Shown one piece after another: positions 33,705 to 44,830 of a stretch of 64,000 nt of DNA (position 1 is the stretch's first letter; the number at the start of each line of letters is the position of its first letter). Made by a program: the position numbers and the translations under genes. Source of the DNA: Ustulina deusta (lineage: Eukaryota > Ascomycota > Sordariomycetes > Xylariales > Xylariaceae); assembly GCA_023159155.1 (NCBI GenBank), contig JAJNNX010000013.1, positions 496,001 to 560,000 on the forward strand, written 5' to 3'. Under the pieces are notes generated by a model. The model saw only the letters and a list, made by a program, of their open reading frames with translations. It did no database searches and was not told the DNA's origin.

Positions 33705-34865
33705 GTACGGCTTGCGCATCTCAGATATAGGATGACGAGTAGCAGTTACGTGTACACTGTTTCGTTCCAAGGGGGAGTTTCGAGGACGAGGTTCCTACAC
33801 TAGTTGAGCACAAGTGCAAGCATAGGTAGTACTAGTACCTATCCCAAGACTATACATCCAATGCTACCCTATACACAGTTGTCACCTACTTTCTGTGGCT
33901 ATGTATGTATTTGCCTGGGGTAGTGTAATGAATGGGTGGTATTAAGTTGGAAACAGGAAACCTGGAGATGACCAACGAGTACACTACTAGGCATTTGATG
34001 ATACACTCTGAAAACGCCCAATTGACTAATAGGGCGGCTTTGTCAGCTCTGACATAATTCCACTCGATAATAATACATAGGTACCTAGGTAGGTTAGGTA
34101 GGTACATATAGTAAGGAGATAGTCTACGATCTAGCAGATAGCTCTACGAATATACATACCTATTATCTTGTGTTGTCATCCCTTTTTGGATGTTAATAAC
34201 ATCAATTCAAAATTCACATGCATCTAGTTTATCCTTACAGTCTTTGTTCTATTCCAGCAGCTTGAATTTATGCAGGTATATCCATGTATATACATGACTC
34301 TATTTTGCATCTGATACATATAACTTCCAGTTGAAGAGGTGAATGCAATCTTTACGCTATTTACTACTGCACCTACCTACCTAACTCAGGTACATAAGTA
34401 ATGTAAGGTACAGGCCCAGCACGCAACCTCACAATACCTACTTACCTACCTAGGTCTCCCAGACATAACGACGCTCGCTACAAGGATCGCTAATGCTTCG
34501 TGTTTTAGTGGCTCGCCCACATCCCGCGGCGCCGCAGCACTGACGCAGCAGTGAGCTTGGCAAGGACCCTCAGCGGAGTCGCCTATTCAGGCGCTCGGTA
34601 CTTCCAGCTACCTACCTATTTCCGATAGCGTCCAAGGCCCCATGACGACGATCCGCCTCTGTCTTTCGTCCCGTCTCATCTGTGGTGCGTTGCTGGATGT
34701 CTTGTCTCGACGATAGCCTCCCACATTCCAGGAACGATCCCCGGCCCGGACGCGTACTTCCGCTCTTTATCTGCTGCCGCAGCGATCTGGCGTAAGGGGA
34801 AACGTGTCTACTACCTAGTACCTGAGGCCCTCCCTTGCGGCGGGAAGAGTATATCTTGAGTCCTT
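33705..34865. promoter_or_regulatory. Divergent intergenic region sirtuin / metal transporter
   Basis: About 1.1 kb holding both promoters. It is dense in CCTAGGTA/GGTAGGT words (for example 34082-34091 TACCTAGGTA, and 34370-34450). No gene is seen. Confidence 0.5.
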
Positions 34866-36525
34866 ATGTTGGCACAATGTAGGCCGAGCTTTGGCCGCCT
34901 ACACCATTGTTTTGCGGCTGGCCCAGCCCGTTCCCTGAGTTCCTGTTGGTCGAGACCGAGATCCAGGTCCACGCTGCCCACGCCGCCGCGCGACACCACC
35001 ACCACCACCACCACCACCACCATTACTTCTGCTACATCTGCCGCAGCCCTTACCCCGTCCTATTGCCGCCACGGCCACCACAACCACCAAGGTTCTTCTT
35101 CGACTTGTTTGAGGACACATCGCCTGCATCGCCTGCAGCTGCCAGTGCAATTTCGCCGTGTTCTTCGAACCTCTTCTTACACTTCAACCCCCGCGACGCC
35201 TTGGTTGGCTTCGTCGCCCGCCTCCTCGTCATCTTCCCTCCCCCCCTCTCCAATTCACCTCTGTCCGCGCTCTCTTCTCAGCTCGTGGCCCGCCATGACC
35301 TCAATTACCCAAACCAGGACACACAGTGGTCATAACCACGGCCATGGGGCACATCACCACCATCATCACGACAATGTCTATCTAACGTCTCAAAACAAAA
35401 ACGATGCAGGCGTGCGCATTACTAGAATTGGTCTGTACTCTAACCTGGGCATGGCAGTAGCCAAGGGGGTTGGTGGTTATGCTTTCAATTCGCAAGCCAT
35501 GGTTGCAGATGCTATCCACAGTGCCACAGACCTTGCTTCGGATATTCTCACGCTTGCCACCATATCTTGGAGTCTTAAACCACCAACTACCAAGTTTCCC
35601 ACTGGTTTCGGCAAGATTGAGAGCTTGGGATCGCTGGGCGTCTCCAGCATGCTCCTATTTGGTGGCCTCTGGATGGGATACGGCAGCCTCTTGACACTCT
35701 ATGGTCAGTTCTTCCTGGATCCTGCAGCGGCTGCCGAGTTGGCCTCACACGTACATGGACATGATCATGACAGCGCTCTACCGAGTCTTCATGCTGTATG
35801 GCTTGCGGCAGGCACCGTGGCTATCAAAGAGTGGCTTTACCATGCAAGTAAGTATCCCCATTGTTTCGCTTGTAGCAACTGCGAGCCCCGTCACTGACTC
35901 TTGCGTCTCAGCGATGAAAGTAGCCCGCGAACGAAAGTCATCCGTCCTTGCCTCCAATGCCATCCACCACCGAGTCGACAGCCTCACCGGCATTGTCACG
36001 TTAGCTGTGATCCTCGGCGCCAATCTATTCCAAAATGCAGCCTGGCTTGATCCTGTCGGCGGCCTCCTCATCTCGCTCATGGTAGTGAAAGCCGGTGTCG
36101 AAAATACTCTTGACGCCCTTTTTGAGCTTGCCGATCGAGGCATCGATGATGAAGTCAAATCCTCGATTCGAAAACAAGTACAGAAAGCCACAGTTGACAT
36201 CAGTGAAGGGCACAAGATCGAGCTACGCGACATTTCTGGTATAAAATCTGGACAGAACTATCTAGTAGACCTCGAAGTTGCTGTTCCAGGCTCTTGGACA
36301 ATTGAGGACTTGAGAGGGGTTGAAGACACTATCAGAACCAGAGTTGGCAGCAAAGTGCGAGGCGTACGGAAAATTCGCGTCCGCTTTGTGCCCAAGGAGG
36401 CAAAAATAGCCCACAAATTTGACGAATTTATTGCCGGGGATGTCAGCCCCAGGTCCAGCCCTGAACCTGACACGGAAGATGACAACCATCATCACAACGG
36501 TGATGCGGCTCACAAGTCTAAATAG
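34866..36525 (+). CDS. mmt1: Mmt1-type cation diffusion facilitator, mitochondrial metal transporter
   Basis: CDF transporters move divalent metals; Mmt1/2 handle mitochondrial iron in yeast. Exon 1 is 34866-35847, the intron is 35848-35911 (64 bp, GTAAGT), and exon 2 is 35912-36525; together 531 aa. The first ~140 residues are R/S/T/P-rich with nine consecutive Thr (ACC repeat 34995-35021) and resemble a long mitochondrial presequence. A His-rich stretch (HNHGHGAHHHHHHDN) precedes the membrane domain, and a second (HVHGHDHDS) sits in a loop. CDF metal-site motifs are DAIHSATDLASD (TM2) and IHHRVDSLTG (TM5). The C-terminal domain contains RDISGIKSGQNYLVDLEVAVP. A shorter start at the Met of MTSITQTRTHSG (codon at 35295-35297) would remove the presequence. 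Confidence 0.85.
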
Positions 36526-37301
36526 AAGCAAGTCACCATTAGTGATGGGGCGGGTGTTAGGGCGTTGTTTAGGTTTATACGCTGCAAACTTCGAGCAGCC
36601 AAAAGATACCAATTCGCGTATTTTGAAGAGGGAAGCTGAGCTTTCTCGAACGAGGTTGGATGTACCATACTCGAAAGATGAAAAAGATGCATTAGAGGGC
36701 GTTTCATCTTGCAGGCATCGTAGGCGTTCTTAGAATTAGCTGGGGAGCATCTGCGGCATTTTTATTATTATAGATTATTGAATGATTATTGACACTGTTA
36801 CTTGCCACATATTCGCCTATTCAACGTCATCTTTCGTCCACAGTCTATCTCTGGTTGACCACAAAATACTACTCATCTTCGCAGTTTCACCGGAAGGGGA
36901 AGCCCAGATTGAGCTCCAAGATTAGGAGCGCCAAGATCGGCTGATTGGCGCGGATGACGTTTAGGCTAAATTGCCACGCAGAAAGCTGTCGGGCGAATTG
37001 CCCCGCGAGCCTGGGCTAGCTTCAAGGATCGTGGGGTTCTCAACGTCAAGCATGCATTGAGCAGTGAGTTCCCCATCTGATTCAGTAGGTATCGTGAAAA
37101 TCAGTTGTTGCTCACTTTTTTTTTTTTTCTTCTCTCCTTTTTCTCCAATTTACATGATGCTGAAGTTTCCCTCTCATCAACTATTACGTCAAGTAACAAC
37201 CTTTGATAGGGTCCCTTAACCGTAGGAAACCTAATTGGCTTCTCCTTCTTCGCCTTTGAAACAACGTATATTCCGTCTTGCAACTAAGCAAGCAAGCAAG
37301 G
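36526..37301. other. Promoter and leader region of xylulokinase
   Basis: 776 bp between two plus-strand genes. A T/CT-rich tract lies at 37117-37150, a common feature of fungal promoters. No gene is seen. Confidence 0.5.
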
Positions 37302-39295
37302 ATGAGCTCCGGACCTCTTTATCTGGGCTTCGATCTCTCGACCCAGCAGCTTAAAGGCAAGTCAAAAAGAACTACTTATACGTCCTGGTTCGACTTTCTG
37401 CTACTAAAAGCTCCCCAGCATGCACGTGACTAAAGCGGAGAGATAACATATCCCCCCTCCTCCCCCTCGGAAAGAGGGCAGGGCTTCAATAAACTGTAAG
37501 CTGACGTGGACAAAACGAAATAGCAATCGTCATCTCCTCGGACCTGACAGTCAACTCGGAAGTCAAGGTCGATTTCGACGCGGACTTCGGGACGAAATAC
37601 GGCGTGAAGAAGGGCGTGCGCATCAACGAGGATGAGGGGGAGGTGTACCAACCTGTCGCGATGTGGGTGGAGGCCGTGGACCTCGTGCTCGCGCGCCTGC
37701 GCGAGAAGGGGTGTCCTATGGGCCGGATCAAGGGCATCAGCGGCTCGGGCCAGCAGCACTCGAGCGTATACTGGGGCAGCGGCGCCGAGGCGGCCCTGAA
37801 GAGCCTCGACCCGGAACGCTCGCTGCTCGAGCAGCTGGGCGGGGCGTTCGCTTACGAGTTCGCGCCCAACTGGCAGGATCACAGCACGCAGAGAGAATGC
37901 GATGATTTCGATGCCCATCTCGGCGATCCCCTGAAGCTTGCCGAGGTTTCGGGGAGCGCTGCGCACCATGTGAGTGTAGCCGCTGCATAGACGTCTTCTC
38001 CCGCTCGCCGATTCGGGTTTGGATAAGTAGACTAACTGACGGTTTGCGTCCCGCGGCAGCGATTCACAGGAACCCAGATCCTGCGGATGCGACGCCGGCG
38101 TCCACAAGTCTACGAAGCGACGGCGCGCATCTCGCTATGCTCGTCGTTTCTCGCGTCCGTCTTCCTCGGCAGCATCGCGCCATTCGACATCAGCGACGTG
38201 ACGGGGATGAACCTGTGGGACATCGGCGGCGAGACGTGGAACCAGAAGCTGCTAGAGCTCACGGCGGGTGGCGCCGAGGGCGTCCCGGCGCTGCGTGAGA
38301 AGCTCGGCGAAGTGCCGATAGACGGGGGCGTGATCCTAGGCGCGGTATCGCCGTATTTCGTCCAACGCTTCGGGTTCGGCGAAGACTGCCGCATCACGGC
38401 CTTCACGGGCGACAACCCCGCCACCATCCTCTGCCTGCCCTTGCGTCCGCTTGACGCCATCGTCTCGCTCGGCACCTCCAGCACTTTCCTCATGAGCACG
38501 CCGAACTACCGGCCCGACCCCTCGTACCACTTCATGAACCATCCGACGACGAAAGGCCACTACATGTTCATGTTATGCTACAAGAACGGCGGGCTCGCGC
38601 GGGAGAAAGTCCGAGACGCTCTCCCGAAGCCGGCCGACGGCGACCCCTGGGCGAACTTCAACGCAGCCGTGTTCGAGACGCCACCGCTCGACGTGCGACG
38701 TGACAGCGACCCCGCGAAACTGGGCCTGTACTTCCCGCTGCCGGAGATCGTGCCGAACGTCCAGGCCGGCACCTGGCGGTACACATGCGACGCGCGAGAC
38801 GGGTCGTCGCTGACCGAGTATTCCCCCTCCGCATCCTCCTCCTCTACTCGCTGGCCATCCTTGGCCGACGCCAGGATAATCGTCGAGTCGCAGGCGCTAT
38901 CGATGCGTCTGCGCTCGCAGAACCTCGTGTCCGCCCTCCCCGGGCTGCCCGCACAGCCGCGCCGCATCTACCTCGTGGGCGGGGGCTCGCTGAACCCGGC
39001 GATCGCGCGCGCCGTCGGCGACGTGCTGGGCGGTGCCGAGGGCGTCTACCGGCTCGACGTCGGCGGGAACGCGTGCGCGCTGGGCGGCGCGTACAAGGCG
39101 CTCTGGGCGTGCGAGCGCGGGGACGGCGAGCAGATGAGGAGCTTCGACGAGCTCATCGGCGCGCGCTGGGAGGAGGAGGGCAACGTGCAGCAGGTCGACG
39201 ACGGGTATCGGGAAAGGGAGTACGGGACGTACGGGAATGTGCTTGGCGCTTTCGAGGAGATGGAGAGGAGAGTGCTGAGCGTTGCGAAGAACTAA
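37302..39295 (+). CDS. xkiA: D-xylulose kinase (FGGY family)
   Basis: Xylulokinase phosphorylates D-xylulose with ATP to xylulose-5-phosphate, feeding pentose catabolism into the pentose phosphate pathway. Exons are 37302-37356, 37524-37969 and 38060-39295 (578 aa). The start MSSGPLYLGFDLSTQQLK joins AIVISSDL across intron 1. That intron begins GCAAGT rather than GT, so it is read as a GC-AG intron (167 bp, branch CTGAC). Intron 2 is 90 bp with donor GTGAGT. Motifs include GISGSGQQH, NWQDHSTQRECDDFD, RFTGTQIL, DISDVTGMNLWDI, GDNPATILCLP and SLGTSSTFLM, then a C-terminal YLVGGGSLNPAIARAVGDVLGG. Coding GC is high compared with its neighbours, but the family distribution gives no sign of transfer. 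Confidence 0.92.
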
Positions 39296-40016
39296 CTAAC
39301 TGGGTAGTTAATTGAATTAGTGTAGAGACGAACGAACTCATGATGACGGCGAGATATGTCTTGGCTTATTGATTACATTATATATCTCGAGAGCATCGCG
39401 ATTCTAGAAGTAGGCATGGCCATGTTGAACTGGGCTACCCTACCTACCATGTCCCTAGGCAGATAATACGGCTCGAACTTGTACGTCGGATCGTTGTGTT
39501 CTTGGACATATTACAGGATCAAGTCATCTGTGTTGGGCTTAGAACTGCTGCTGCCTACTCCTGGATTGGCAATCCCATTTGCTACCTTCGGGGGTAAAGA
39601 AGGACAAATGGTTGTTTCGTTTGGATAATGAAGCAGGCTCAGGTCCTATAAGGTTTTGCGGAACTACCTAGGTAGGTATCTAATATAGACAGGTAGGTAT
39701 GATTGGCTGATCTACCTACATCAAGCTGCACGGCACCAGCCGCATCAAACGCATCCTAGCGCATGATCCTCGACGTCATCAACTTGCGATTGAACTTTCG
39801 CGCTCGGTGGTTGGCCAGTTCGCGCCTTACAACTTTCCGCTTGAACATTGCGCCGCCAACTACATGGTTTGCCCAGAAATCCATGTATTATCGCGGCCAT
39901 TCTGTCGCCAGAGCATAATCTTTTTTTCTCGCTTTCACTTGAAATCCCGACTTCTATATTGGAAGAGGGGGGAATACATGGTGGTCAGCAGAGAGCATAA
40001 CGATTCATAAATCAAC
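39296..40016. other. Intergenic, no gene seen
   Basis: 721 bp with an exact TACCTAGGTA palindrome at 39665-39674. It holds the promoter side of the next plus-strand gene. Confidence 0.5.
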
Positions 40017-41397
40017 ATGATTTTCGGCCCGATCTCCTACCTGGATTGTATCGTCTTTTGCGTCTTTTTAGCACCTCAACTTGTAATACACGTTGGTTTT
40101 TTCAAGACGATATCGGTGGTGTTGCAATGCCTTCCTTTCTTGCGTAAGTGGAATAAATACGTCCAGAGGCCAAGTCACACCTGAGCATCATATTTCGGGT
40201 ATTAACTGCCAGCAGTCCTAGAGCTTCCGTATAGCTTCATTCGTGAGCGATACTTTTGCAAGTACGAGAATCGGTCCCCTTTCGTGCAACAGGCATCGCC
40301 GTTTGAGGATTTTGTCATCCGATGTGTTCGTTATGCCTTCGCCAACATTCACCCAAGCGTTGGGAGAGTCTTCTTCTCTCGGCCAGTTGCTTTGCCCTTC
40401 CTGAGATTCAGGATGTTACGCCACGGCTACATTAAATCTCCAGCCTACTGGCATGAGTACGAGGATGTAGGTTGATGTAGCCTATAAGACTACATACTGT
40501 ACTTACAGAAGCTTCTGGTAGAAAAAATTTCGGGGCATTTGGATAAATCATGACCCGATCAAGCAGCCAGACTTGTGTGTGTATTATGCTCATGGTAAGG
40601 GAAACTCCAGTCCTTCGAGAAGACTCGTGATAGCAGCAGCTGATCATAGGCAAGGTGGTGGGTTTTCCATGGGTTCATCGTACTTCTATCTAGAATTTCT
40701 GCTTTCGTGGCTAGATCTCCTGAAGAAAGCCGGGTATGAGAACCCGTCAATCTTCGCGTTAGAATACACCCTTGTTCCCGATGATAGTTTTCCTACGCAA
40801 TTGGAGGAAGCTATTGCTGGATATGAACATGTTTTGTCGATGGTGGACGACCCGGGGAAAGTTTGTGTCAGTGGCGACTCCGCAGGGGCAACCATCGTTC
40901 TCAGCTTGCTTTTACATCTAGCAAATATGGACCACCACGTAGATGTGATGGATAGAACCGGGCAATGGCGCTTAGCAAAGCCCGCTTTGGCTGTTCTGAT
41001 ATCTCCTTGGGTGTCGCTTGTTTCGGATAGACATCATAACACCAAAAGTGACTACCTCGACGCTAGAAGCCTACACATATATGCCGAGGAGTATGCCGGA
41101 GAAGACGTCTCGTCAAATGATTCCTTGCTTTCGCCAGGTCAGTGTAGGGACATTGCATGGTGGCACCGAGCTTGTCCACGTCATGGGTTCTTCATAGAGT
41201 ATGGGAAGGAAGAAGTGTTTGCCCCCGAAATCGAGGAGCTTATACAATTCTGGAGGGGAGGTGGCATAAAGATCCGTAGTCGAGGTGAGCCTGGCGGTAT
41301 CCATGCATGGCCGGTCGCCTCTCTTTTCCTTAGCGACTCAAACAAGCGACTAAGGGGTTTGAAAATATTAGTCGAGGAGATTAGAGATAATATTTAA
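40017..41397 (+). CDS. Membrane-anchored alpha/beta-hydrolase (fold-3 lipase/esterase)
   Basis: A carboxylester hydrolase of the HSL-like alpha/beta-hydrolase-3 group. Four exons are inferred: 40017-40143, 40216-40466, 40522-40594 and 40655-41397; together 397 aa. Exon 1 encodes a hydrophobic N-terminus (MIFGPISYLDCIVFCVFLAP), probably a membrane anchor. The oxyanion motif HGGGFSMGSSYF appears only after removing a 60-bp stop-free intron (40595-40654, GTAAGG...CAAG). The nucleophile elbow is GDSAGATIVLSLLL and the acid/His end is near IHAWPV. The intron at 40467-40521 uses GTAGGT and ends GGTAG. The substrate is unknown. Confidence 0.88.
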
Positions 41398-43720
41398 AGA
41401 AACAGTTGTACCGATGCTGTGCATTCATCCAGCACGTCATACACAACGACTCGGTCAAGAATTGTGTCATGTCAGATTAGATCAAGTAACAACATCATCA
41501 ACCAGACAGTAAAGAGAAACCTTGATGTCGATGCATCCGGCTTCTAGATTACTGGTGTTTGCGGTCTCCGAAAAGCTCTTTATCATAGTCGTCATCATCC
41601 ATGACACATTGGCGTTTATCACTTGATAAAGCTCAGAATCGGAAAATTGAAACACTGACATTGGATCGCGAGTCACCCGTCAGTATAGTGAACACCCAAG
41701 GATGAATAATCAGCCAGTGGCACTAGGCAGGTACCAACGGGGACCGAATAGTGGTACACGGTAGAGCCGGCAGACTGCGACAAGGCACATGACATGCATT
41801 TTCGAAGCCCTGGTCGGAGGACGGATGCCACAAGCAAGGTTCCGTAAGCCCGTTGTTTGTTTTACAGTCAACGATTGCAGCCTGGGAGTCTACAGGAGCC
41901 TGCCTAAGCATGACATATTGGGAGCAGCAATGGGAGATTGCAGAGGGTTAACGCGCTCATCGGTAGAAGCTGCAGGGAGACCATCCGGTGATACCTTGAA
42001 TGCATTGTGGCTTCGGCGTGTGCATGCAGTCAGCGAATAATGTAACCAAGGTTACCGGTATTACTTTCAGAGGGGGGCGGGAGGGTGACGAATAAAGTAC
42101 ATAGGTATAGTCTGACTGTGCTGTGAATACCTATTGTCCTTTCAGCGGTTTTGGGTGTAGTCACTGGAAAGGTGATGAGTGATGCCAAGTGGAGATTAGG
42201 TAACGCAAGGTGGTGGAAGAGGAGAAAAAAAAAATAGGGAAAAAAGGTGCGCACAGGAGTGGAGAACTTAAGGAAGAGGACAATCTGAAATACTACCTAC
42301 ATGTTAGAATAGTACATTCGGATAGGCTGGATTTCGGGCTAGGTATCCTCGAGGGTTTTTTGCTCATGGCGGTGCCTATCACAATTGTACTACCGGTCTA
42401 GGTACGTACCCAAGTGCTCAATTAGGCTGCACAAGCAGAACACAGGAGCTAGGTATTTAGGTACCGCTAACTGCTGTTAGTAGCGAGCGGTTGGGGCTGC
42501 TAGGACTTGATGGAGTACCTACCGGTACCTACCTAGTGGGATGGGTCCCCCGATTCGTTTCGGTGTGTGCCCGCATATAAAACAGTGGGCACTTACCACT
42601 CGGTGCTCCCAGCAGCGAACCTTTCAAAAGGGAGTCACACCCGCACCCTGGATTCCAAGAAAGAGCATAAAAGCGCACGGAACCAGTCGAAGCTCAAGCC
42701 ACATGATTTTGCGTCATCTCAACCCAAGCCTTTTCAGACGAAACAGTACAAAACTACCACCCAGTACCTAACCTTACTGTATCGCGCCAACCCGCTTTCA
42801 CCGCCCAGCAATTCGATATATACTCGCCCCGGCTGTACTCGACACATCCAGCTTCAGCCCCGAACATTTGAGCAACGTCTTCATGCACCCCGTTGCCAGG
42901 CTTCTCTATCTAGTCAGCCCTCTCTATATTTGTTGCCTCGGGAGAACTTGGATGCAATAGAGACCCATTTATCTGCAGGCCTCGAATCCGTAAAACTACT
43001 TCCTCCTTTGGACAGTTCAACCGACCAATAGAAGTTCTTCATTCGAGGATTTCTTTTGCTTGGTTCCAAGTTGGGTAGAACATCTATCCTCTTGAACCCC
43101 GCTGCTCCCAAAGAAGGCTGTGTTCCTGCACCTAGGCATTCCGTTGTGCATGTGTATAGGTGGTCGGACACTTAGGCCATCCATCCGGCCAGCCTAGGTG
43201 TACAGGTGTATAGGACCTCAGGTTGAAGTTCAAGTTGTTGTCGTTGCCGCCGAAACTGTGTTGACATTGCCATTGAGCTCCCACTTCTCTGCCCACCACA
43301 TCAACAACAACGCCAGCAGCCGCACGCATCAGAAAATCTTGGATTTCTGGATTGCATTGCTGCATCCCGCTGCATCCCACATACTCGTATGACTGTAGCA
43401 AGTGTGTGTTTTTTTCTTCCCGTCATCTAGTCTTCGGTGGCCAGCTGCTGTGAAGACAGGGGTTCCATCTGTGTGCTGGTCGAAAACCAGCCACTCAAAA
43501 AGAAGGGAGAAGAAATAAGAGTCGCTCTCGGCAATCGGTCCACAGATAGGTACCAGATACCGTGCAAGCAAAAAGGAAAAGGTTGGTCAAGGCTACGGAC
43601 TAGAGAGAAGAAGGCCTCAAGACCACGCCGCCTTTCCCCACAGTTCGTACCTAGAACGGTCGTGGGCTTTGTCTCTTCAAATTCTTTTTTCCTACAATAG
43701 CCGAGAGACAACGGTGGATT
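41398..43720. other. Intergenic, 2.3 kb, no supported gene
   Basis: Several GGTACC/CCTACC-type words lie at 42400-42540. A 154-codon plus-strand frame at 42567-43031 is rich in S/T/P/Q/K and has no family resemblance; it could be leader sequence of the next gene. I see nothing else. Confidence 0.4.
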
Positions 43721-44830
43721 ATGTCTCCGGTCGCAGACAACACATCATATGCACCCAAGTCGCCCGACTTATCCAGCTTTTATCCTGGCCCAGAATTCCA
43801 CTCCCACGCGACCTATTACAAGCCCAACTACACATTCCCCAATTCCAGTACCCCTACATCTGGTGGCAATCTCTCCCTGCTGCCTCGAGCCCAAACACAG
43901 GTACAAACACAAGTACCACAGCCTGAGTCGGGATCCCACAATTTCAGCCAACCACAGTCTCACCACCAATTCCAAGCTCATCACTATCATAATAATAGTA
44001 ATAGTATCGGCAACAGTTCAACTGCAACAACCACCATCACCAACCACAACGCCTATCAGTTACTTCCGCATCAACACGTGCCGTTAGCTGCATACGACGA
44101 CAATAATTCGCCACACGCATTATCTCCATACCCTCATCAGCCTGGTGCGCAATACTATCCACCACCCGCGCCGCAACATCAGCAGCAGCAGCAGCAGCAA
44201 CCGCAATATCCACCACCACATCCTCCAGCCTACCAGCCGCCTTACTACTCGTCATACACCGCCTCACCTACCTCGACAGACTACCTACCTGCAAGCCAAA
44301 ACCTTCTACAACAGCAACATCTCCACGCACAGCAGCAGCAACAGCCACATCTGGTTTTCAACCGGCCGACCACGTCCAACCCCCCTAACGCCATGCCACG
44401 CGGCAAGGCTGCTACCCAAGTGGCCAGGGAGCCTGAGGTCATGGAGTCGCCTGTTCGAACGAAATTCCCTACCGCGCGCATCAAGCGCATTATGCAGGCT
44501 GATGAGGAGGTCGGCAAGGTTGCGCAACAGACACCGATCGCGGTAGGCAAGGCGCTAGAGCTATTTATGGTACAGCTTGTACACAAGAGTGCCGAAGTTG
44601 CTAAAGAAAAGAACTCGAAACGCATCACCGCGCCCATGTTGAAACAGGCCATCGACTCCACCAACGAATGGGATTTTCTGAGGGAGATCGTCGCCAAGGT
44701 AACCGAGGAAAAGGAGGGAGCTAAAAGCAGTGGCCGCCCTAAAGCAGAAAGCGATAGCGACGATGATGGCGATGCCGGAGAGGTCAAGAAAAAGGGACGA
44801 GGTGGTCGCAAGAAGAAAGCGGCTGCTTAG
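43721..44830 (+). CDS. bur6: NC2-alpha (Bur6/DRAP1-like) histone-fold transcription regulator
   Basis: NC2-alpha pairs with NC2-beta (Dr1/Ncb2) and binds TBP on DNA, blocking TFIIA/TFIIB entry. One 369-aa exon. The histone fold is at about residues 245-330: TKFPTARIKRIMQADEEVGKV, then VGKALELFMVQLVHKSAE, RITAPMLKQAI and WDFLREIVAKV, as in Bur6/DRAP1. The C-terminus is acidic then basic (DSDDDGDAGEVKKKGRGGRKKK). The first ~240 residues are a Q/H/P/N-rich extension (for example nine Gln near residue 155) much longer than in yeast or human. An internal Met just before the fold (AMPRGKAATQ) could be an alternative start. A DPB3/CHRAC-type relative is the other option, less likely. Confidence 0.82.
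   Translation: MSPVADNTSYAPKSPDLSSFYPGPEFHSHATYYKPNYTFPNSSTPTSGGNLSLLPRAQTQVQTQVPQPESGSHNFSQPQSHHQFQAHHYHNNSNSIGNSSTATTTITNHNAYQLLPHQHVPLAAYDDNNSPHALSPYPHQPGAQYYPPPAPQHQQQQQQQPQYPPPHPPAYQPPYYSSYTASPTSTDYLPASQNLLQQQHLHAQQQQQPHLVFNRPTTSNPPNAMPRGKAATQVAREPEVMESPVRTKFPTARIKRIMQADEEVGKVAQQTPIAVGKALELFMVQLVHKSAEVAKEKNSKRITAPMLKQAIDSTNEWDFLREIVAKVTEEKEGAKSSGRPKAESDSDDDGDAGEVKKKGRGGRKKKAAA

Noticed and set aside
37302..39295. Horizontal transfer of xylulokinase suggested by high coding GC
   Set aside because: It has two spliceosomal introns and all fungal xylulokinase motifs; GC-rich codon use alone is not evidence of transfer.
42567..43031. 154-codon plus-strand frame rich in S/T/P/Q/K
   Set aside because: No family resemblance; upstream of the NC2-alpha gene on the same strand it is better explained as promoter or leader sequence.
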